DNA of 64,000 nt from Falsiruegeria litorea R37 (GTDB taxonomy: Bacteria; Pseudomonadota; Alphaproteobacteria; Rhodobacterales; Rhodobacteraceae). The translations under genes and the position numbers were made by a program. This document shows positions 57,719 to 64,000 of this stretch, in pieces. The notes below the pieces were generated by a model. It was not told the DNA's origin, did not search any database, and saw only the letters and a program-made list of their open reading frames with translations. The stretch is from positions 2,604,001-2,668,000 of the forward strand of contig NZ_FWFO01000001.1 in assembly GCF_900172225.1 (NCBI RefSeq). Reading direction: 5' to 3'. Every line of letters begins with the position of its first letter. Positions within the stretch are counted from its first letter, which is position 1.

Positions 57719-60145
57719 ATGAAACCCACATTTGCGCTTTCTTTGTCGTTTGAGGGGATTTCTCTGCTGCATCGCGCAGCCGGAGGTTGGCGTCTGGTTG
57801 GGGATGTCGACATCAATGATGAAACCTTCCTGAAGGACCTGGCCGCTCTGCGCGACAAGGCCTTGTTGTTGTCCCCCGAAGGTGTCGATACAAAGCTTAT
57901 CCTGCCTAACGACCAAATCCGTTACCTGACCGTCAACACTGGCTCATTCGAAGGTGAAACGCGCACCTCGATTATCGAAAGCGCCGTGGCCGAGGCGACG
58001 CCCTACGGGCTGGGTGAACTGGTCTATGACACATCACCTGACGGGCATCTGACCCATATTGCCATAGTTGCCCGCGAAACCCTGCAAGAGGCTGAGGATT
58101 TTGCCGCAGGCAATGGCTTTGGCCCCGTCAGCTTTGTCGCTGTGCCTGGCGAAAACGATTTCCTGGGCGAGCCTTACTTTGGTCCCACAAAGGCGGCGCA
58201 CGACCTGACCGGGGCTGATGCAGTTGAACCCGATGGGATCGCCGTTGTGGTCATTGGCCCCGCCGAATTGCCACCGGTGGAACCAGCCCCGGAGCCCACG
58301 CCAGCCCAAGAATCGGCCGCGCCCCCTGTTTCAGAGACGTCGCAGATCGAGGCACCAGAACCAAAGACCGAAACGCCGAAACCCAAGCCCGAGGAGGCAG
58401 CAGAGGTTCCGCCGGAACCTGCCCCGCAACCGCCCTCTATCGGTTTTGCGAGCAGACGTGGCAAAGCCCCCGCCCCTGCTGCGCCCAAACCGGTCTCAAC
58501 ACCCGAACCTAAACCGGCCCCCGAACCCGAAGTGGTGGCCTTTGCCAGCAAACGCTCGGCTCCGGCCCCCGCAACCGCACCGGCCCCTGCGGTGTCCCCA
58601 CCGCCCCCCGCCGCGCCCGAGCCAATTGCGCCCGAGCCAATCGTGCATGAGCCCACAGCCATCGCCGTGGCCGAAGTTGAACCTGTGGCGGGCTTTGCGG
58701 CACCACGCCTGCCCGGGCAACAGGCAGAAACCGAAAAAGACCGCATGACCATCTTTGGCGCCCGCGATGGGGGCGTTGGCGGCAAGCCCAAGTATCTGGG
58801 CCTGATGTTGACGGTCGCGCTGGTTCTTATGCTGGCCGCCGTCGCGACCTGGGCTGGTCTGTTCTCGGGCATTGGCCTGTTTGACGACCGCGACACGCCA
58901 CGAGAATTGACGCCGGCACCAGTTCCTGCGCCGCTCGACCCGGTTCAGCCTCAATCACCAGGCACCGCGCCTGCACAACCCGACCCGACAATTGCAACAC
59001 CGCCGCCGACGGCAAATCTGACCAACGATACCCAGCAAGAGGAAGAGCTTGCTTCGCTGCCTTCAGATCAGGACCTGACCGAAACGGACAGCGCCGTCCT
59101 GGACGCCTTGCGGGTTGAACCGGAAACAGTGGAAACCGTCACGCCAGAAGACGAAGCAGACGTTGCACCAGAAGACAGCATAGCCGACATTGACCCTATC
59201 GAGGGGACCAACCCGGAAACCCGTTATGCAGCGACCGGCATCTGGGATCTCGCACCCGAAGAACCCTTTACCCCGTCGATCATTGATCTCGACGACCTCT
59301 ATGTTGCGTCGATCGACCGAACGGACCTTTCTCAAGACGCTGTGGCGTTGCCCACTCCGATCTCATATCAGACCGATCTGGGGGTTGATCTGCCGGCCTC
59401 GCCCGCTGCGGCAGGAACCGCGTTTGCTCTGAACGACCAGGGGCTTGTGACCCCCACGCCCGAAGGCACCCTTAATCCCGATGGCATCATGGTGTTCCAG
59501 GGCCGCCCGTCCAGAGTGCCACCCGCCGTACCTGTTCGGTTCGAAACCGCCCCCGAAACGGATGAGGCACAAGAGAGATTGGCAGGTTTGCGTCCGCGTC
59601 TTCGTCCCGGAAACCTGATAGAACAGGCCGAGCGTGGACAACTCGGCGGTCGCAGCCTGGAGGAGCTGGCAGGCATACGTCCCAAGCTGCGCCCGTTCAC
59701 TGAAAAACAGGAAGCCGAAGAAGATCAAACACCTACAGCGCTGGCAATTGTTCGTGGACCTCGTCCCAAGTTGCGGCCTCAGGATCTGGCGGCAAAGGCA
59801 ACCCGTCGCACCGCGAGCCTTGGCTCAACCGCCGGTTTGGGCCGGGATTCCGGGGATGTGGGGACGGTTGCCCCCCGCACTGTAAAGCCCAAAGCCCCCT
59901 CACCTGCTTCTGTGGCGCGTCAAGCCACGCTGGACAACGCAATCAACCTCCGGCGGGTGAACCTGATCGGGGTCTATGGAACCCCGGCCAACCGTCGCGC
60001 CCTGGTGCGTTTGCCAAGCGGACGGTACAAGAAGGTCAAAGTGGGTGATCGGGTCGACGGTGGCCGTGTCGTTGCCATCGGCGACAGCGAGCTGCGGTAC
60101 CAAAAAGGCGGCCGCAACATGACGCTCAAGATCCCCAGCGGCTGA
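57719..60145 (+). CDS. Large single-span envelope protein with PilM/GspL-like front and PilP/GspC-like end
   Basis: An 808-residue protein. Residues about 1-150 resemble the actin-like cytoplasmic domain of PilM/GspL (LILPNDQIRYLTVNTGSF, then VAEATPYGLGELVYDTS). A Pro/Ala/Glu-rich linker (about 185-350) leads to one membrane span (about 361-383, LGLMLTVALVLMLAAVATWA). A long acidic periplasmic linker includes three RPxLRP repeats (LAGLRPRLRP, LAGIRPKLRP, VRGPRPKLRP; about 621-690). The last 65 residues (VNLIGVYGTPANRRALVRLP, then VKVGDRVDGGRVVAIGDSEL) match the PilP/GspC HR-type beta-domain. It thus looks like a fused inner-membrane platform of a pilus or secretion machine, but no pilus gene is near. 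The fusion reading is inference from pattern, not search. Confidence 0.72.
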   Translation: MKPTFALSLSFEGISLLHRAAGGWRLVGDVDINDETFLKDLAALRDKALLLSPEGVDTKLILPNDQIRYLTVNTGSFEGETRTSIIESAVAEATPYGLGELVYDTSPDGHLTHIAIVARETLQEAEDFAAGNGFGPVSFVAVPGENDFLGEPYFGPTKAAHDLTGADAVEPDGIAVVVIGPAELPPVEPAPEPTPAQESAAPPVSETSQIEAPEPKTETPKPKPEEAAEVPPEPAPQPPSIGFASRRGKAPAPAAPKPVSTPEPKPAPEPEVVAFASKRSAPAPATAPAPAVSPPPPAAPEPIAPEPIVHEPTAIAVAEVEPVAGFAAPRLPGQQAETEKDRMTIFGARDGGVGGKPKYLGLMLTVALVLMLAAVATWAGLFSGIGLFDDRDTPRELTPAPVPAPLDPVQPQSPGTAPAQPDPTIATPPPTANLTNDTQQEEELASLPSDQDLTETDSAVLDALRVEPETVETVTPEDEADVAPEDSIADIDPIEGTNPETRYAATGIWDLAPEEPFTPSIIDLDDLYVASIDRTDLSQDAVALPTPISYQTDLGVDLPASPAAAGTAFALNDQGLVTPTPEGTLNPDGIMVFQGRPSRVPPAVPVRFETAPETDEAQERLAGLRPRLRPGNLIEQAERGQLGGRSLEELAGIRPKLRPFTEKQEAEEDQTPTALAIVRGPRPKLRPQDLAAKATRRTASLGSTAGLGRDSGDVGTVAPRTVKPKAPSPASVARQATLDNAINLRRVNLIGVYGTPANRRALVRLPSGRYKKVKVGDRVDGGRVVAIGDSELRYQKGGRNMTLKIPSG

Positions 60146-60185
60146 TCTCGCACCTTTGGCAACCGTTCACACCTTGCGCACCGGG

Positions 60186-60428
60186 TGCGCTCCCGCGCCC
60201 GAACGGTCCTGACTTCGTCAGCACCGCTAACGGCCTTGGGCCGGGCGCCTCGCCTTTGGCTCGGCGCGGTTCTGTCTGTGGCCACCGTCGTGGCAAATTC
60301 GCGCAGCCGGTTCGCTTTGCAGGCATCAGCCTCGACCCCGCGCCAACTGCCGAGCGTAGCGAGGCCAGGCCCAACGGAAGGAGGCGTCCCGCAAGGGGCG
60401 TCGACGACGGGCGGGAGCTCCCCCAGCT
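60186..60428 (+). repeat. Dispersed structured repeat R2, copy C
   Basis: Contains the 5' hairpin CTGAC-TTC-GTCAG (60209-60221), the block ACGGCCTTGGGCCGGGCG and a longer variable middle (about 115 bp). Then come GGCCCAACGGAAGGAGG (to 60384), the hairpin CGTCCC-GCAA-GGGGCG (60385-60400) and the constant tail TCGACGACGGGCGGGAG. It is the longest of the three copies and lies between convergent genes. Confidence 0.78.
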
Positions 60429-60448
60429 ATGTGCCTCTGCCCGTGCGC

Positions 60449-60485
60449 AAAAAAATACCGCCACCTGCTGCGAGACAGATGGCGG
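60449..60485 (-). terminator. Rho-independent terminator of hppD
   Basis: CCGCCACCTG (60458-60467) pairs with CAGATGGCGG (60476-60485) with one mismatch, 8-base loop. On the minus strand the stem is followed by TA and TTTTTTT (60455-60449). It lies 44 bases after the hppD stop. Confidence 0.78.
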
Positions 60486-60528
60486 CCAGTTTGAAACGGC
60501 CGGATCGCCCCAGCCACATCCGATCTAG

Positions 60529-61626
60529 TTATTCTGCGGCGGCAATTTCGCCGTTTTCGATCTGCTCGCGCTCGATCGATTCAAACAGGGCCTTGAAGTT
60601 GCCCTCGCCGAACCCGTCATCCCCTTTGCGTTGGATAAACTCGAAAAAGATCGGGCCAATCACGGTTTTCGAAAAGATCTGCAACAGGATCTTGGTCTCG
60701 CCCCCGTCCACGACACCTTCGCCGTCGATCAGGATGCCGTGTTTCATCATCCTGTCCTTGGGCTCGTTATGGCCCACAACACGATCATAGGACATGTCAT
60801 AATAAGACGCGTTCGGGCCAGGCATGAACTTGAGCCCCTTGTCGGAAATCGCGTCGGTGCTGGCATAGATGTCGTCCGAGCCAACAGCGATGTGCTGAAT
60901 GCCCTCGCCCTTGTATTTCTTCAGATAGGCCACGATTTGCCCCGTCTCGCCGCGGTCCTCATTGATCGGGATGCGAATGCGGCCACAGGGCGAGGTCAGC
61001 GCGCGGCTGAAGAGACCGGTGAACTTGCCCTGGATGTCAAAAAAGCGGATTTCCTTGAAATTGAACAGTTCGCCATAGAACCGGAACCACTTGTCCATGT
61101 TCCCCTTGAACACGTTGTGGGTCAGGTGGTCGAGGTAATAGAACCCGTCACCGCGCGGTTTGGATTGGGTCAGCCAGTCGAATTCCTCGTTGTACGGCGA
61201 TGTGTCATAGTACTGGTCGATGAAATAGATCAGCGAGCCGCCGATGCCTTTGATCGCGGGCACGTCCATGGTCTTGTCATCTGCGTCATAGGGTTCGGCA
61301 CCCTTCGCCACCGCATGCTCATATGCTTTCTGGGCATCCACAACGCGCCAGCCCATAGCTGGGGCGCAGGGGCCGTGCTCTTCGACAAAACGCGCGGCAA
61401 AGCTATTTGGTTCGGCATTCAGGATGTACGTGACATCGCCCTGCTGCCACAGCTCGACATTCTTGGTCTTGTGGCGGCCGGTCAGGGCATAGCCCATCCG
61501 TGCAAAGAGATCGCGCAGCTCTTGGGGTTCGGGGTGCGCGAACTCGACGAACTCGAAACCGTCGGTGCCAGCGGGGTTCTCTTCGCTGATGACAGATTTT
61601 GGGGCATTGTGCGGGAAGGGACCCAT
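60529..61626 (-). CDS. hppD: 4-hydroxyphenylpyruvate dioxygenase
   Basis: Cytoplasmic Fe(II) dioxygenase (365 residues) converting 4-hydroxyphenylpyruvate to homogentisate in tyrosine and phenylalanine breakdown. Two VOC-fold halves are visible. In the C-terminal half the iron ligands lie in YLDHLTHNVFKGNMDKW (His), KGEGIQHIAVGSDDIYAS (His) and the late GPIFFEFIQRKGDDGFGEGN (Glu). The ATG at 61626 has an AGGAG ribosome site 9 bases upstream; the frame to 61677 is not used. A divergent Lrp-family gene starts 141 bp away and probably regulates it. Confidence 0.95.
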   Translation of the reverse strand: MGPFPHNAPKSVISEENPAGTDGFEFVEFAHPEPQELRDLFARMGYALTGRHKTKNVELWQQGDVTYILNAEPNSFAARFVEEHGPCAPAMGWRVVDAQKAYEHAVAKGAEPYDADDKTMDVPAIKGIGGSLIYFIDQYYDTSPYNEEFDWLTQSKPRGDGFYYLDHLTHNVFKGNMDKWFRFYGELFNFKEIRFFDIQGKFTGLFSRALTSPCGRIRIPINEDRGETGQIVAYLKKYKGEGIQHIAVGSDDIYASTDAISDKGLKFMPGPNASYYDMSYDRVVGHNEPKDRMMKHGILIDGEGVVDGGETKILLQIFSKTVIGPIFFEFIQRKGDDGFGEGNFKALFESIEREQIENGEIAAAE

Positions 61627-61767
61627 GGCGCATCTCCTGACAAATATGAGGTTTGGATGCAAAAATAACCCATGCACGATACGGCGTTTGCGCGTATTCT
61701 ACCCTTATGGATCAGATTCATGCGCTCTTTTCGCATGAGGAACAGAAAACACAAGGAAATCCCGCAC

Positions 61768-62223
61768 GTGCTGGACGACACAGACAATCGATTGCTGGCC
61801 GCCCTGCAAAAGGACGCACATCTGACGGCGCAACAGTTGGGCGAGATGTTGAACCTCTCCCCCAGTCAGGCGGGGCGCCGCCGACAACGGCTCGAGGCCG
61901 AGGGGTTCATCACCAACTACGCCGCCAAGCTGGACCCCGCCCGTCTGGGCCTGCACGTCCAGGGGTTTGTTCAGGTCCACCTTGGCACACATGGCCCGGA
62001 TCAATCCCAGGCCTTTGCGCGCATGGTCAACACCCGCCCCGAGATCACGAGTGCCTGGACCATGACCGGAGACGCCGATTACCTGCTGCACGTCTATTGT
62101 GCGGATTTGCCTGCGCTCAACAGCTTGATTCATCAGGTGATCTTGCCGCATCCTGCAGTGGCACGGGTTCAAAGCCAGATTGTCATGGACCAATTGAAAC
62201 GCGACGCACCGCTGCCCACGTGA
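61768..62223 (+). CDS. Lrp/AsnC family regulator, divergent from hppD
   Basis: A 151-residue feast/famine regulator. HTH: DDTDNRLLAALQKDAHLTAQ, then GEMLNLSPSQAGRRRQRLEA; the RAM domain follows (GLHVQGFVQVHLGTHGP, then AWTMTGDADYLLHVYCADLP). I choose a GTG start at 61768, which has an AAGGA site and gives the normal short arm before the helix; the longer frame to 61672 adds 32 unlike residues and overlaps the promoter region of hppD. Lrp proteins next to hppD commonly respond to aromatic amino acids. Binding sites in the 141-bp gap are not obvious to me. Confidence 0.88.
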   Translation: MLDDTDNRLLAALQKDAHLTAQQLGEMLNLSPSQAGRRRQRLEAEGFITNYAAKLDPARLGLHVQGFVQVHLGTHGPDQSQAFARMVNTRPEITSAWTMTGDADYLLHVYCADLPALNSLIHQVILPHPAVARVQSQIVMDQLKRDAPLPT

Positions 62224-62270
62224 AACGGACCCTTTGTCCGACGCCAGCCTAATTCAGGATTGTCCCAGAT

Positions 62271-64000
62271 ATGGAAAATTTCCTCTACCAAGCCTCGATC
62301 TACCTCGCTGCGGCGGTGATTGCGGTGCCCTTATCGGCCCGGCTCGGGTTGGGGTCGGTGTTGGGGTATCTGGCGGCCGGGATCATCATTGGTCCGGTGC
62401 TGGGTCTGGTGGGTGCTGAAACCGAGGACCTGCAGCATGTGGCTGAGTTCGGCGTTGTCATGATGCTGTTCCTGATCGGTCTGGAGCTGGAGCCCCGTGC
62501 GTTGTGGGATATGCGCGACAAGCTGCTTGGCTTGGGTGGGTTGCAGGTGGGCGTGTCGACACTGGCGCTGATGGTGGCGGCCATGCTGGCGGGCCATCCC
62601 TGGTCGGTGTCGCTGGCCGTTGGGTTGACGCTCTCGCTGTCCTCGACCGCCATCGTGCTGCAGACATTGTCCGAAAAGGGGCTGATACAGACCAACGGAG
62701 GCAGGGCCACATTCTCGGTCCTGCTGACGCAGGACATCGCCGTGATCCCGATACTGGCCTTCCTGCCGCTGCTGGCGATGCAGACCGGGGCGCACATCGA
62801 ATCCGATGGCTCGATCGATCGAGGCAGCGGGCACGGGGCAGAGGCTGCGCATCATTCGCTATCGCTGGTCGAAGGGCTGCCGGGGTGGGCGGTGACGCTT
62901 GTCACCATTGGCGCCGTTGCCTTTGTGATCCTGGCGGGTGTCTATCTGACCCGCCCCTTGTTCCGCTTTATCCACGCCACCCGCCTGCGCGAGATGTACA
63001 CCGCGCTTGCCTTGATGATCGTTGTGGGCATTTCATTCCTGATGACCCTGGTGGGTCTGTCACCCGCTCTGGGTGCCTTTCTGGCCGGCGTGGTTCTGGC
63101 CAGCTCGGAATTCCGGCACGAGCTGGAAAGCGACCTTGAACCCTTCAAGGGGCTGCTTTTGGGGCTGTTCTTCATCACCGTTGGTGCGGGCATCAACTTT
63201 GGCTTTTTCTTTCAGGAGCCGCTGGACCTGATCGGGCTGGCGCTTTTGGTGATCGTGGCCAAGGGGGCGATCCTTTATGTGATCGGGCGCGCCTTCAAGC
63301 TCAGCCGACGCGATCATTGGCTGTTCACGCTTGGGCTGGCGCAGGCTGGTGAGTTCGGTTTTGTGCTGCTGGCCTTTTCGGTCCAGCAGAACGTGATCCC
63401 GACGGATCTGTCGCAGAAGCTGTTGCTGATCATTGCTCTGACCATGCTGATCACACCGCTGCTCTTCATTCTCTACGACATCCTGAGCCGCAACATGAAG
63501 GACAGCGCGCCAGAACAGGTCGCGGATGAGATCGACGAAAAGGGGCCGGTGATCATTGCGGGCATTGGCCGCTTTGGCCAAATCGTCAACCGACTGGTGC
63601 GCGCCACCGGGTTCAAGACCATCGTTCTGGATCATGACATCGACACGATCCAGCTGATGCGCCGGTTCGGGGTCAAGGGTTTCCTGGGCGATCCGACCCG
63701 CCCCGAGCTGCTCAAGGCCGCAGGAGTGGACAAGGCGCAGGTGCTGGTGGCCGCCATGGATCAACGGGACGAGGTGACGAAACTGGTGGCCTATGCGCGC
63801 CGGATCCGGCCTGACCTGCACATCATCGCGCGTGCCGCCGACCGAAACCATGTCTATGAACTGTATCAGGCGGGCGCCAGCGACATCGTGCGCGAGACGT
63901 TCGACAGCTCGCTTCGGGCCGGACGCTATGTGCTCGAAAACATTGGGCTTAGCGAATACGAGGCCGCAGCAGCGGAAAAGACGTTCTACCATCACGACCG
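62271..64000 (+). CDS. KefB/KefC-like monovalent cation:proton antiporter (CPA2), 3'-truncated by window edge
   Basis: The frame opens with ATG at 62271 and runs past the right edge; 576 residues are visible. The first about 390 residues form a CPA2 exchanger with about 12 hydrophobic segments. Typical blocks are GYLAAGIIIGPVLGLVGAET, FGVVMMLFLIGLELEPRALW, SLSSTAIVLQTLSEKGL and LTQDIAVIPILAFLPLLA with the key Gln-Asp. A cytosolic RCK/TrkA-N domain follows (GPVIIAGIGRFGQIVNRLV near 430, then ADRNHVYELYQAGASDIV), which binds NAD(H) or glutathione in relatives. It exports K+ (or Na+) against H+. It follows the Lrp gene after 47 bp on the same strand. Confidence 0.93.
   Translation, partial: MENFLYQASIYLAAAVIAVPLSARLGLGSVLGYLAAGIIIGPVLGLVGAETEDLQHVAEFGVVMMLFLIGLELEPRALWDMRDKLLGLGGLQVGVSTLALMVAAMLAGHPWSVSLAVGLTLSLSSTAIVLQTLSEKGLIQTNGGRATFSVLLTQDIAVIPILAFLPLLAMQTGAHIESDGSIDRGSGHGAEAAHHSLSLVEGLPGWAVTLVTIGAVAFVILAGVYLTRPLFRFIHATRLREMYTALALMIVVGISFLMTLVGLSPALGAFLAGVVLASSEFRHELESDLEPFKGLLLGLFFITVGAGINFGFFFQEPLDLIGLALLVIVAKGAILYVIGRAFKLSRRDHWLFTLGLAQAGEFGFVLLAFSVQQNVIPTDLSQKLLLIIALTMLITPLLFILYDILSRNMKDSAPEQVADEIDEKGPVIIAGIGRFGQIVNRLVRATGFKTIVLDHDIDTIQLMRRFGVKGFLGDPTRPELLKAAGVDKAQVLVAAMDQRDEVTKLVAYARRIRPDLHIIARAADRNHVYELYQAGASDIVRETFDSSLRAGRYVLENIGLSEYEAAAAEKTFYHHD

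Overview
The window looks like chromosomal DNA of a marine alphaproteobacterium of the Roseobacter group (Rhodobacteraceae). The reasons are the high-GC codon use, the many TRAP and ABC importers, family-level gene sets typical of Rhodobacterales (DUF6494-Mrp-DUF4444-DUF6505, DUF3305/DUF3306 beside formate dehydrogenase, DUF4212 with a VC_2705-type symporter), and alphaproteobacterial operon layouts. I found no tRNA, rRNA, CRISPR array, transposase or integrase. About 62 protein genes can be supported, two of them cut by the window ends: a heme permease on the left and a KefB-type antiporter on the right.

Layout. 1-1201: end of a heme ABC importer. 1202-2308: a lone contractile-tail sheath protein. 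2389-5512: TRAP transporter with an attenuator-like hairpin. 5991-14783: acetate module (acetyl-CoA synthetase, a second short-form adenylate kinase, DUF4212 plus Na+/acetate-type symporter, a cNMP/CBS/DUF294 sensor protein, a membrane-anchored DEDDh exonuclease). 14852-16353: unknown secreted protein and flavin reductase. 16354-18786: Mrp Fe-S carrier operon. 18855-33676: a tungsten-type formate dehydrogenase island with a TupA-like/cytochrome c fusion, a polyferredoxin, DUF3305/3306, a TorD-like chaperone, FdhABC, a WD40/cytochrome c fusion, a 41-residue peptide, an HTH regulator with a periplasmic-binding-protein domain, and the TupBCA tungstate importer. 34152-47171: reductive pyrimidine catabolism (NMT1-type ABC importer, dihydropyrimidinase, ureidopropionase, RutR-like regulator with a near-consensus RutR box, PreA/PreT), with a flavin oxidoreductase and a methyltransferase interspersed. 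47326-51842: cupin protein, 3-hydroxyanthranilate dioxygenase and a second TRAP transporter. 51856-56635: envelope proteins, a GT-A-like transferase, an ABC exporter membrane domain lacking its ATPase, and O-acetylhomoserine sulfhydrylase. 56803-64000: SIMPL protein, a large PilM/PilP-like fusion, 4-hydroxyphenylpyruvate dioxygenase with a divergent Lrp regulator, and the start of a KefB-type antiporter.

How it works together. The island at 18.8-33.7 kb imports tungstate, builds a Cys-type periplasmic formate dehydrogenase and supplies unusual c-type cytochromes. One of these carries the two ends of a TupA-like domain. The pyrimidine locus reduces uracil or thymine (PreAT), opens the ring (HydA) and releases ammonia and CO2 (ureidopropionase) under RutR control. 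Acs makes AMP, which the co-transcribed adenylate kinase can recycle.

Besides genes, three families of non-coding repeats are visible. R1 is about 38 bp and lies 3' of genes. R2 is 130-240 bp, with several hairpins whose stems differ between copies yet keep pairing. R3 is a double hairpin joined by the constant linker GAACC. R2, R3 and the TupA-cytochrome fusion are the most novel-looking observations. All functional statements come from reading the sequence and from family knowledge; no database search was run.
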